A stretch of DNA of 64,000 nt, taken from assembly GCA_002150815.3 (NCBI GenBank), contig NDFF03000029.1, positions 124,001 to 188,000 on the forward strand, written 5' to 3'. Under the pieces are notes generated by a model. It had not been told where the DNA came from and made no database searches. It saw only the letters and a list, made by a program, of their open reading frames with translations. This DNA comes from Grammothele lineata (lineage: Eukaryota > Basidiomycota > Agaricomycetes > Polyporales > Polyporaceae). The stretch's first letter is position 1; the number at the start of each line of letters is the position of its first letter. This document shows positions 35,068 through 45,730 of this stretch, piece after piece. The translations under genes and the position numbers were made by a program.

Positions 35068-35992
35068 TTCTGTAGGTGGGGGATATGTAGGGGAGGGAGG
35101 ATAGCAGGCCGCTCAGGAGACAGCTTCCTTCATATAAGGTTCCGACTGTCTGGTCCGAGTCTGTGCTGGCAGATGTCAGCGTCCGGCATCCACATCACTG
35201 AGACAAACTTAGGCGGGGAATGGGCGCGCAGTGCAACCGGACCGTCTGAAGATCTACAGAGTCGGCCAGTGTGAGATGATCTCAAAACTCGAGCAGTAGG
35301 TCGTTGAATCGGGGGCTCACTGAAGCAGCGTGCACGATCGCAACGGCAGCGTCCGTGCACGTGGCACTCGGCTATATCATTACATAAGTTTAGGAGAGTA
35401 AGTACCAGTAGTAGCCCTGCTAATGAACTTCTCTGCGTCCTAGTATTACAGTACCACTGCTATGTCCGACAACACCTTCCGAAGCGAAGGCGTGGTCAAG
35501 CCCTCTACGGCTTCTATCCGATGCTACCATCGGAGATCCCTGCAACGCTGGTACATCTAATTACTCGCCGGCGCATCGCGCCGCTCGAAGTCCGCCAGGC
35601 CGCCCAAAAGCCGCCCCTTACTTCTCGAGATCGCAGAATGATAGGGGCGGAAGTACGTGAGTTCTTCCGTCCAGACTGCTACGGATCCGACATAATTGGA
35701 TAACTGTATGTGTAAAGTTGAAGCAGCCTGGCCGCCGCGTTTCATTGACATGGCTTCTTGCCACACATGATGAGCATCTGTCGGAGCCCGTCGATTGCAT
35801 GAGTGGCATCCGAACCGGTCATCTCGGAGAAGGACTATCATTAGCTGGAAGTTCCAGCTCTACACCATCATTCGGCGCGAGTAGGCTACTAAGCGCCGAC
35901 GTTAGGATACGGCATCCATATAAGTAGCCTGCCATTACCTGACAGTACACTCACATACGCTTGTCCGCTACACGCTATTCCATGAGCGACAC
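35068..35992. other. Intergenic: ligase 3 promoter and phosphoesterase 3' flank
   Basis: No gene is supported. Open frames of up to about 160 codons near 35889-36380 run into the phosphoesterase exon on the same strand in another frame and are shadows. Confidence 0.5.
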
Positions 35993-38005
35993 CTAGAAGA
36001 TAACCACGGCACCAAGAACTACACCAGCCAACACAATGAACACCTCCATGCGTACGCCTCGAGTCACAAAGGAAGCCGCGCTCGTGCCCGTAGACGATGG
36101 CGGTACAATCACCTCCGTCCCGTTCGAGTAGTCGAAGCCGGGGTCCCCGGACCACGGGTTCGTCTGGCCCTTCGCGGTGAGGTTGACAGGCTGCGGCAGT
36201 GTCGCAGCAGTGAGAGACGTGTTGACATTCGCCGCAGCGAAGACGCCCTTGCCCCCAGCGCCCACGGCGGATGTGTTCGGCGCGGTAAAGGGGAGGTAGA
36301 GCTCCGTGTTGAACGGGCCTGGAATAGTGCCCGTGAGGTTGAGCAGCGCTGTTGGTGCGGAAATTCAGCGATACGCGCATAAAGTTTTAGATGGCGTGTC
36401 AGCACGTACGGATCTGCGACGAGTTGCCCGAGATGCCATTGTTCTTCCACCCCGTGGCGTTTGCGACGAACTCGAAGACATTGTTCATCGTTGAGTTGGT
36501 GTCTTGGCGACCAAGGGACATAAGTTCCCAGTTCGCCTGCACAGTCGACAACGCGGAGTAGTGCGTGTAGAACGTGGAGTCAGACGTGCCACGAAAGTTT
36601 TTCGGAACGCCGTCTCCGAGAATGAGCGTGAAGATCCGGTTGTTGATCGAGTACGCTGCGTATCGTCAGATATAAATGTCTCACGAGGGGAGAAGTAGGC
36701 CAAGCTCACTCTCATTCTCATCGAAAGTGAGAAGGATGATTGTACGGTTGTCATTGAAGTTTTTGTTTGTAAGCAGCGGGAGAAGCCAGTAGTTGAGCCA
36801 GTCACCGACGAAGTCTATGGTTGTGTCGTGGCCCTGCCTCCGCCATCAGTACTTATCGAGAGACAAACACCCTCGCCAAAGACGTACGTCATTCACGAGG
36901 TTAGGCGTGACGAACACCCACTGCGGAATAGCACCCGCTTTTAGGTCGTTCGCGAAGTCATTAACTAGCTAGCTCATTAGTACCATGCTTTACGATGTAT
37001 GGAAAAGCATGCTCACAGTTCCGGGTACGAAGCGCACGGCTTGACACGTTCGCGACCGAGTTATGGATTATGAGGCCATTGTGTTTGCGCACGTAATACG
37101 TATACTCGCCCGATCCGGCTACGGGTACGAGGACAAGGTCGGCATCGCCATGCGACAAAGTAGGGCGACGTGCCACTCACATAAGTAGTCATTTTGAGTG
37201 TAGTTAAAGCCCTGATGAGTCGAAGGTCAGTATCTAAATCAGTATCACGTCGACGCACGTATATAACGCGTATACATAGGGCGGAAAGAAGTGGGCACTC
37301 ACCGTGAAGGCATCATAAGGCATATTCTCTTGATCTACGGGTGTATGAGAATATGAATGTGGACCCTACCAGAACTCCGCGTACTCACAGCTGGCCCACG
37401 AAATATTGGCCTGCTCAAGTAGATCGACGACGGTCGAGATATTTTGTGGCGCATGGACTAGCACTCGATGTTAGCGCGAAGACATAAACCCAGCAATTTG
37501 GTAACGCACAGAAGTCATCACTGTCGAGGCCCCAGAAGTCGCCCGCGACCGCGGCGAGATAATTGGGTTCAGACGGGTGGGTGACAGCGTAGAAGGACTC
37601 GAGGAGAATGCCGTTCTTGCTCAAGTTTTGGAAGATGGGCGACGACGCGGCGGTCGCGACTGGTCAAGGATAGGGGCATTTTGGAGGAGAGACGGGAAGG
37701 GAAGGGAGTGCGCGTGAGCGTTCGAATGCAGGGATGTGCAAAGGCGTGTCAATTGTGAGATCGACACTTCGAAGGCGCGACTCACAGTCGGTATTCTCGA
37801 TCCAGATCTGGATGAACCGGTCGAAGGCCTTGCCAGAAACGACCGGACCGTTGGAGATGGTGTTGTTAGATTGACCCGTGTAGTTCCCGGATGGGCTCTC
37901 GGGCGAGGTCGAGGGCGGCTGGAAGCTCTGCGCGACTGCGGCAAACGCGGAAGACGCGCACGTGAGCATAACGCCCAGGGAGAGGAAGGAGCGAGGTAGC
38001 TGCAT
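35993..38005 (-). CDS. Secreted phosphoesterase-family acid phosphatase, probably GPI-anchored
   Basis: About 500 residues over many short exons. The N-terminus MQLPRSFLSLGVMLTCASSA is a signal peptide. Family motifs of PF04185-type phosphoesterases follow in order: FIQIWIENTDF across an intron, SKNGILLESFYAVTHPSEPN then YLAAVAGDF, NISTVVDLLEQANISWASYQ, ENMPYDAFTGFNYTQ, RKHNGLIIHNSVANV, and PQWVFVTPNLVNDGHDTTI. The metal-binding LLTFDENE and TFYTHYSALSTVQANW come next. Many N-glycosylation sequons (NYT, NLS, NIS, NVS) fit secretion. The Ser/Thr-containing tail ends in a hydrophobic stretch, MEVFIVLAGVVLGAVVIF, which suggests a GPI anchor at the wall or membrane. It probably releases phosphate from organic esters outside the cell. 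It may be phosphate-regulated, but no Pho4-type site was examined in detail. Confidence 0.88.
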
Positions 38006-38691
38006 CGTTCACGTCGGCGTCGCGAGCGAGGCGACCGTGAAGCCGCGACTGGGGGAGTCGAAAGAGGAGTAGGTGGGAGCTAGCAGAGACACTCGGGCGG
38101 AGGATCCGGAGTCAGAAGGAATATATGGGGACGCTCAACGTCAAGTGGCCGTCCCCGGGCCAGTCTTCCCGCTGCACCCCACATTTCCAAAAAGGCAGCG
38201 GGTGTACGGGCTAGAGTAAGCTAGTTGTGTGCCTGACGGGAAGGAGGAGTTGCAGTGAAAAAATAATACACGTTGCTCCTCTGACCACCAGAAGACGAGT
38301 AGCGAGACGCGTCTGTCTAAGGTCATTGATGCAGCTAGCGCAAGAACCGGCGGATCCTCGCTCGTCTGCCACTCTAGAGCTGCAAGACGCAGAAGGTGCA
38401 CATGGCGGCCAACGAACGTGCGCAGCAAGCAGGCATCTGACTGGGATCCAAATTTAGACCAGCGGTACGGCGGAGGCACTAGAGACACCTACAAAGATAT
38501 GGAGGAAGTCTGGGCGACGCGCCATGCGCCTCCAGATCCGCTCAGTCTTCGCCTTGCATAACGCAACATCGAAGTGGTTTCGAACGGCATCGGCGCAAGA
38601 AGCGGTTTTCACGGCCATGAGCACATGCCATATACACCAGTCACTACATGCGACGCAGACACATTCGAAATACCCTGAAGCGTCCACTACC
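38006..38691. other. Intergenic, no gene seen
   Basis: Promoter of the phosphoesterase on the left and 3' flank of D2 on the right. Confidence 0.5.
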
Positions 38692-39455
38692 TCATCGAAG
38701 AAGCTGGTTTACAACTTCCAAAGCAAGGCCAGCCATATTAGTCGTCAGGTCAAGACCAGAGAGGTTCGACCCTCCATGGCCTCTCTTCCCATGCGCGTGG
38801 TTTTCGTGCCAGCGGAGATAATCAAGTACGACGAACGAAAGCAGGATAGCGTCGAGCATATCCTCGCCTGTATGGTGTATCTCGAGTTTTGACGTCATTC
38901 TGCCGCCGTCGTCTCCCGCGTCTTGAAGGAAGGATTCGGCGAAGACTTCATGAGTCTCCTCGTCCATCATCTGTGCGGTGAGTGTCAGGAATCGCTCACT
39001 CAGCCGTCGAAGGAGCGAAGGCGTACTGTGAAACCCGAGCTCTTCGTAACACCCTTCTTCCAAAGGAAAGTCATCCCATTCGGACCAACCCATCTCCACG
39101 TGCTATAGACCAAGCATGCGCTTACGTTAGTTGCGTGCCCATGCATCTCCTGAAAGCCCACGCCAGCCTTCCTGCTGCTAAACTGTGGTAAGGGTATAGA
39201 AACACACCTCGACAGCGCGAAGCTCTTTTTTGGCAGCCACATGGCCACACTGACTCGCTGCCCGCGGAAGGAGACTTCACCAAGGGGGTCGGACGGAGGA
39301 CGGAACCATTCCCCCACGGTCTTCCCATCCGGAAGATGGCGTATAGTCGTCCTATGGGCTGCGTCGTCCGTAAGGATATCGTATACCGGTTCGTGCGTGT
39401 GCCCGTCCAAGACTCGCGTGTTGGTGGGGTCGTCAGACAGAAAGTGGAGACGCAT
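38692..39455 (-). CDS. D2: DUF6593 protein
   Basis: The start at 39455 gives MRLHFLSDDPTNTRVLDG, then VYDILTDDAAHRTTIRHLP and VAMWLPKKSFALSR. The second exon reads STWRWVGPNGMTFLWKK, the equivalent of the SRRFLAPDGKxYxW block. After a second intron comes MMDEETHEVFAESFLQDAG, with MTSKLEIHHTGEDMLDAILL and SFVVLDYLRW as the closing helix. Compared with the core members it lacks the CEEKRR end and has a Gly/Leu-rich tail of about 35 residues. The LID motif at the exon 3 start is replaced by MMDEET. Divergent but apparently intact; function unknown. Confidence 0.85.
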
Positions 39456-40495
39456 CTTCAAGAAGAAGTGAGGTTGCGTGTGGGCACGGTGTGGGCCGTT
39501 TGGGTTTTAACGTGGACGTTCGCTCATCGTTGCCGATTGCTGTTCTGTAGGGACCGAGTTGGCATGGGAAAGTGCACTGACTGAGGGCTGCATTCGGGCT
39601 GCGAACAAGCCTGTCACTAAGCGAGCGCATGAATCAAGGGGGGAAAACACGAAGAACAGGATGACGGCGTCGGCGCAGATTGCGCCCAGCATTACATTTA
39701 AGGCGGAGTTCTAAGTATCAATCTTCTACTTACACCAGTTGTTATCCAACTACAGCTCCGTTTACTGATATCGGCGCTTAACTTGGCTGGCTCACCGGTC
39801 TTCCTCTGTCTTCCTGCGCATTCCCACTTGAACCCGCATGGAACGCTTCTCACTTTTTCTTGGGAACACACGAGAGGTGCACATAGTGAGTGGCGACGGT
39901 GTCAAGGAGAGCAATAGAGAAAGCGGCGCTAGATATGACTGATGTACGCAGTCAATGAGCCGCCCGGACTAGCCGCAGCGTATTACTGACAAGTTAGCCT
40001 GTCTCCTCTTCCGTACCGATACAGTTTCGCAATCGTGAGACGTTGAACACGAGATAACCTCTACTCTACGGGGATCTTTCTGAGGGCGTTTGGTCTATCG
40101 TATGCATGGTAACGGGGCCCGCGGCCATTGCTTGAACAGCCCAGGATTGAGTACTTCACCGTGTCTTGACGCGCCCCGCAGTCGGATAAAGATGAGATAT
40201 TTAATCTTCATCCCACGTCGTAAGACGTGGTACGAGGATGTTTCCAATGTCTTGCTCATGATTCATCGTCACCTTACAGCCACAAAGGTGTCAACGTTGT
40301 CAGCTCACATTGTAAATCTACTCCTGCAGACTAGAGAATGAATCGTGTCTTCCTCTATGTACGACATGCCAAATATATTGTACAGTTTGTATCTGATTCA
40401 AGTGGTCAGTTCGGGTGCCGCCTTATGCTTCAAAAACATCAGAACCCACTAAATAGTACGAGGTTTCCATCATGCAGAGCTACGACAGTCACAAA
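39456..40495. other. Intergenic, no gene seen
   Basis: About 1 kb between D2 and D3. Open frames are short and motif-free. Confidence 0.5.
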
Positions 40496-41138
40496 CTAGC
40501 TGGCAGCAGCAGAAGCAGTTTCCATGTCTTGGCGCTTCTCCTCGCAAATGAGGTATGAGAATACAAGGATGTCAAGAATAGGGGCGAGCTCAGAGTTGAT
40601 TTCGAGGCTCCTCCGACGGTGCTTGAATACGTAGTGTGCCTCGAGTGCCTTCCCGAGCGTGCGATCTGTAGCTGGATCGACGAGCTGTGAAAACACGGGA
40701 GACGAGTTAATACAGCTACCGATACGAATGACGAAGTGGCAAATGATGACCTTCAGGGCAGCGGCTGCCTGGCGTAGCTTCCAATGGTATTCCTTCCCAT
40801 CAGGAGTGCGAACAATCCTCGCGCTGGGTAAATCATCACGCATTACAGTCAATGAGAAATCGACAAATAATGCTTCGGCAGGGCACTTACTCAGACCATA
40901 TCGACTTCCTCGGCAACCACTCGTCGGTCTTCATCGTTTTCCCACCAAACGTGACGAGGTTCGAGCCGAAGCGGCGTTCATATTGGCCAATAACATTCCC
41001 TTTGGCGTCCGAAAGCGTCGTGGTGCGATATACGATACCTGGCCCTGTCGAGACAGTGTAGACGGTCGCGTTGGTCTCGCTGTCGACAATCGTCGTGTCG
41101 TGCACGTTGTCGGAGAGGAATGCCAGGCTGAGGCTCAT
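40496..41138 (-). CDS. D3: DUF6593 protein (core subfamily A)
   Basis: It starts MSLSLAFLSDNVHDTTIVD at 41138. The block YRTTTLSDAKGNVIGQYERR and TMKTDEWLPRKSIWS end exon 1. Intron 1 (donor GTAAGT) joins to ARIVRTPDGKEYHWKLRQA. Intron 2 precedes LVDPATDRTLGKALEAHYVF, and the closing helix is LAPILDILVFSYLICEEKRQ. It belongs with D5, D7, D8 and D9, which share RTTTI..., GxVVGVYxRxxG and the CEEKRR end. A sequence like TATATCC lies about 35 bp upstream of the ATG on the coding strand. D4 lies directly upstream. Confidence 0.9.
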
Positions 41139-41823
41139 GGTGGGTGATTGACTGCGCCGGAACGCAGTGCCCCCTGGATATAAACTAACTCGTCGGACAT
41201 CTGGGGCTGTGAGCACCCACTAGCGCTGGGGGAGACCTGTCACCCGAAAACGCAACCTGTTGAGAGAGGTGACGTCATCCAATGCAGGTTACGACAGTAA
41301 CGACGGTACAGAACTCCATACGGGATACAAAAACCGAGCTCGTGCTGCGGACCGTGACTAGACGAGTGAAGATGAGTGATCGGTCTGTCATTGACTAGCT
41401 CACTGCCAGGGCGCCTGCGCCAATGATCATGATGTTCGAATGCTACGAAGTCGAGTGGAAGTCACTGCAGCTGATGAGCTTGGCGTGTCTAGACGTGCCT
41501 GGGCATGCACAGCTGAGATGTCAATATCTATTATCCATTGCAGCGCACCGCATTAGAGATCTATGATGGATGTTGGACATACAACTTACGGAAGTTGTGG
41601 ATAAATGTAGTTGTTGCTTGGGTGCGTGCCAGTTCAACACCGCGTGCACAATTCTATACTCTTGGTGCCAATCCATGAAAGTGGCGAAGTGAGATATTAC
41701 AGTTCAAGATCTACAAAATTCACCGTGAGTTATCACTGAGGACATAAACTAATTCGCTGACGTACCAGATACAAAAGGCCCTCGCACCAAGTATCCCAGT
41801 TGGTATACTAAAAACTACCCCCT
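41139..41823. other. 685-bp spacer between D3 and D4
   Basis: D3 promoter and D4 3' flank. No gene seen. Its length nearly equals the D5-D6 spacer (686 bp). Confidence 0.5.
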
Positions 41824-42510
41824 TCAGCTCCCAGCGCTACTAGCTCGAGCTGACGCGCGCCCTCGCCCCGCGCAGTATATGAAGGATAATAGTACTGCAT
41901 CTAGGATAGGCTCGAGCTCGAGCTCGTGTTCTATGTTTATCTTTCGCGAGCCAAAGAAACGACGCGACATGCGCACTGTGGCTACCGTCTGGTGTGTTTC
42001 ATCGTCGATAAGCTATTGGTACGGCAGTTGAAATATATGGGGGTGAACTGGAGATAGTCGGGCATAGAAACTTGGAAGGGCGCCGCCCACCTTGAGCGTG
42101 ATAGAAAACATGGAGAGCATGGGTTCCTTCCACGCGTAAAACTTCCCGTTGGGCGCACGGAAGCGGTGCGAGTGACTGGAAATACTTGCTGTCAGACACC
42201 AGCACCCATATGTTCAGGCCGTTATCACTTACATTGTCAGACCCGAGTTCATGAAAGGCAGCCACTGTGACATTAGCATCCTCTCCCCGCGGATCGTCAC
42301 CATATCGGGCTCCCAAGCCCACTCCCGCTGCCACGTTGCGATGATCATGCCATGCCGAGCATCTACGATTGACGTCGTGAAGGTTCCCGGTCCGGACTCG
42401 CCGTTGCCGTGGAGGGCTGTTTGAACCTCAAACAATGTTGCACCCATCCGGTCATCGACGATACGGGCATTGGCGGGATTCGACGTAGTGAACCGTAGGC
42501 GTGTAGTCAT
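41824..42510 (-). CDS. D4: DUF6593 protein (subfamily B)
   Basis: Exon 1 begins MTTRLRFTTSNPANARIVDD and runs through GTFTTSIVDARHGMIIATW and EWAWEPDMVTIRGERMLMSQ to WLPFMNSGL. Intron 1 (donor GTAAGTGA, acceptor TTTCCAG) joins to HSHRFRAPNGKFYAWKEPML. A second intron then leads to a third exon, LIDDETHQTVATVRMSRRFF followed by GSRKINIEHELELEPILDAV and LLSFIYC, ending in an Arg/Ser tail. That exon lies left of the obvious open frames, and it shows the gene is complete rather than truncated. The closest relative is D6: both have FTTSxPAN, TTSxVDxRxG and WAxEPDxVTxRGE. The coding region contains a short GAGCTC-type repeat (ELELE). Confidence 0.85.
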
Positions 42511-43628
42511 GTTCCGTGAGGCGAGTTCGCGGGCAAGGTCGGGGGTGGGTCTATATGGTGCTCACATGCGCCTGCCCAACACCACGCACGGCCAGGACCT
42601 GCCGAGGGCGAGTACAACCCGCAGCGACGTGACGTTTGTCGTCAAGATCGTAGAAGGGGTTGAACCTTCGTATATGGTGACGGTCGCGTCATGAGATATC
42701 ACTACGACTCATAGGACAGTTAGCAGTCCTGCCGTCTGTGAACATCCTATGCCAGAGTGGTTGTTCCTAGAGATCTCTATCGCATCAATAAGGCCTACGA
42801 GACTAACAAAGTCCTTGAAACTTACCTACGATTGTCGACTGGCTCAGGAGACAGGCCGTATCAGAGCGCCGTTCTATTCGACACAACGAACGCGGCAATA
42901 GGACACCACTGTGCGAGGTTAACGTTCAGAAATACTTGCGGGGGATACAACATGGTGGACCCGTATACGCGGCCAGCACGAGCTCACGACGGGTTGTTAC
43001 CTCCGACTCGTTTTGTTCACATGGTCAGAAAGCAAACTTAGAGGTGTTGGTGCAAAACATAATATAAGCGCACTATGGAAACGTCAGTGAGACAGGTTGA
43101 CAATGATGTCAGAAAACACACTACTGAGAGTCGCTGTAAGAAAAGACCGCACCATGGCGCAACGGGTTCAACGAAGCCGCGAGACAACGACGTGTCATCA
43201 ATGTGGCGGCTGCGGTCACGGCCGAAAAGCCGAATGCTCCGATCGCGGCGGAGATACGCCCGGCAGTCCTTTTCAATCTCCGCCATTTACGAACAATCCC
43301 GCCGGCCCCGACGGCGGAGACAGTGACTCGAGCAAGTGCTGGCTGCTGCCAGAACGCGTGCAGGCACACCGAGGCTACGTGTGAGTTACTTCACTTCTCC
43401 CGAAGGCAGAAACAGTTTGAGAGGCAGCTGACTGAAGTAGCTTTGTGCCACAATACACTAGCAAAGACAGGGTGCGGGTCGTGATGGCAGTAGGTCCCAG
43501 GGGTGCACAACGGGTATGACGATGGTCTGGGATAACAGCCTAGCTGACACTACAGGTTATAATTCGTGCTCGTAAGATGAGGTTCAAAGGCATGCATTCA
43601 GCATGAACCTGCTGCGGCTGCCGCCCCT
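42511..43628. other. Intergenic, no gene seen
   Basis: D4 promoter (TATA-like CATATAG about 40 bp upstream of its ATG) and D5 3' flank. An open frame at 43097-43384 has a Cys/His-rich start (TCHQCGGCGHGRKAEC) but no further support. Confidence 0.45.
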
Positions 43629-44314
43629 CTATGAGACAAAGCTGATGTGAGTCACCTTTTCGAACGGACGAAAACGGACTCGAACTGACCCAGAAGCAGC
43701 GGCCGAGTTGCTTCTCTGAGCCTCACGGCGCTTTTCCTCGCATATTATGAACGAGAGGATGAGTGCATCTAGGATAGGCGTGAGTGCAGAGTCGATGTCG
43801 ATGCTCATATTTCTAGCGCCAATGAGGAGGTGTGCGCTGTGAGCCTTTGCGACAGTGGTGTTCATTTCCCGGTCAACGAGCTATCAAAGAGAGAATTGCA
43901 GCGTATTGTAAGCGTCGGCCTAGAAGCGTTCAAGGCGTACTCGCCTTGAGAGACCCTGCTGCTTGGCGTTTCTTCCAGGTATAGATCCTTCCATCGGGTG
44001 CGCGCAACCTCCGCGAGCTACAGAGAGACGTTAGTCTCATATTCCTGGTTCTTCACTGGCACTGACCCAGAGAATAAAGAGGACCTTGGTAGCCATTCTG
44101 CCATCTCCATAGTCTCTCGGCCAATTGTAATCTTATCGCTCCCCCATTTCCGCTGGTATACTCCAACAACGGCTCCTCGAGCATTCTTGATCGTCGTGGT
44201 CCGTTTCCCCAGTTTGAAAGGTGTCGTAATCTCGTACACCAGGGTATTGGTAGCACCGTCAATGACGGTAGTATTGTGGACACTGTTCGATGAGAAGATG
44301 AGTTGAAGGTTCAT
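43629..44314 (-). CDS. D5: DUF6593 protein (core subfamily A), with a GC-AG intron
   Basis: It starts MNLQLIFSSNSVHNTTVIDG at 44314 and has KRTTTIKNARGAVVGVYQRK and EMAEWLPRSSLFS. Exon 2 reads SRRLRAPDGRIYTWKKRQAA then GSLK. The second intron keeps the frame only if it starts with GC (AAG followed by GCGAGT) and ends TTTGATAG, since the nearby GT donor would shift the frame. Exon 3 gives LVDREMNTTVAKAHSAHLLI, then GARNMSIDIDSALTPILDAL and ILSFIICEEKRREAQ. The tail is slightly longer than in D8. Relatives D3, D8 and D9. Confidence 0.9.
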
Positions 44315-45000
44315 GGTGCACCCGGCGTAATCGAATGACGTGAGAACGAAACATTGCTCCGGAGAAACGCGGCCTTCAAGTACTATTAGGTGGACTGCTC
44401 CGCAGGTATACACGTGCCCGTAAAGATCAAAGGTCCTTAGCCGAACTGTGTCAGGAACGCCGGTCTCCAGACTGCCTCGCAGACCAGGCTTGCCATTTCG
44501 AACGAGAGTGATGCAATCTCATCATCATACCTGCGTATCTCTTGTATTCAAAAGTGTCTCATTATCTATGTGTAGAATAAAATGCAGCAGCGCCTTCAAA
44601 ATCATGACATCGCATCGCCGCGGCCGCTTGCACCGCCATCTCAGCCACGAGGCACGTTGGTACATTTGCTGTGCCGCTTGAAGCGTGTGACTGCGAGCAC
44701 TGAGCTGGAGCGAGGTACGGGTGTAAGGGCAGAAGTTGGCAGTCTATGGCGGCGCCGGAAGCGGAGGAGGACGAGCGCCTCATGGCTTGTCTTCCGACTC
44801 CTCCACTTCCTCCTAGTCTAGGCAACAGTCGGCGCATACAGCTTGTCAGAACTCCCTATACCGCGTCGATTTTCAAGGAAGTTTCACTGTGCCCTGGTTC
44901 TCTTGAGCATCAACGCGCTTGGGGTGGTACATATCAGGAGAATAATTATTCAGTCAGTCGACAAGCTGTTGTAACTTGTAGAATGTGTAAATTCCATAAA
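44315..45000. other. 686-bp spacer between D5 and D6
   Basis: D5 promoter and D6 3' flank. Open frames on both strands between 44562 and 44837 lack motifs. Confidence 0.5.
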
Positions 45001-45730
45001 CTAAATTCCGCCCCCACCAGGGTTCGCAAGAATTACCCCAGCCTGTCCACCGGTGACTATGCCTCTCCCCGCAGAGCTCGAGGACGCGCGTCTTCGCTGT
45101 TCGCAGTATACGAACGATAGTAAAATCGCGTCCAAAATTGGCTCCAACTCACGCTCGTAGTCCATGCTCATCTTCCGTGCACCGAAAAGGTGGCGTGCGC
45201 TGTGTGTAGTTGCCACTGTACGTTGTGCTTCCTCGTCGACGAGCTATACGCACGGAAGTGGTATCAGCGTCCCCGCCGAGTAACTTGAAAGGAAGTGAGA
45301 TTGCGGTAATAGTGTGATGCGCACCTTGAGGTTGGTTGAGAAGAGGGGTTCTTTCCACACATATGCCTTGCCACCGGGCGCGAGGAAGCGGCGTGAGCTA
45401 ACGTCAATGTTCATGATCATCTAGTACTCATGACGTTCAGAACAAACCTACTCACCTCCCGAGCTTCGAGTTAAACCGCAACCATTCTGTCATCAGCTTG
45501 GTCTCCCCACGAACTGTCACTCTATCCGGCTCCCTAGCCCACTTTCTATCCCACACGGCTACCACATTCCCTTCGCGTGTATCAACCACTGATGTCGTGA
45601 ACCGTCCTGCTCCAGGCTCGGCGCCGCGATCGAGGGCAGTCTTAATTTCGAAGAGCACTGAGCCCGTTCCGGGGTCGACGACTGCTGTATTGGCCGGGTC
45701 CGATGTAGTGAACTCTAATCGTGTAGCCAT
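45001..45730 (-). CDS. D6: DUF6593 protein (subfamily B)
   Basis: It starts MATRLEFTTSDPANTAVVDP at 45730. The exon 1 landmarks are GRFTTSVVDTREGNVVAVWD, WAREPDRVTVRGETKLMTEW and LRFNSKLGR. Intron 1 (GTGAGTAG...) joins to SRRFLAPGGKAYVWKEPLFS. Intron 2 precedes LVDEEAQRTVATTHSARHLF, and the closing helix is LEPILDAILLSFVYCEQRRR. A Ser/Gly tail ends GGGGI. It is the sister of D4 along most of its length, including the insert in exon 1 (TALxxxxxxGxGxFTTS). A TATA-like CATATAG lies about 50 bp upstream of the ATG. Confidence 0.9.

Noticed and set aside
43097..43384. Possible zinc-knuckle peptide (TCHQCGGCGHGRKAEC)
   Set aside because: The Cys/His spacing does not match a complete CCHC or other finger. 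An overlapping frame on the other strand looks equally good, and no neighbouring exons support a gene.
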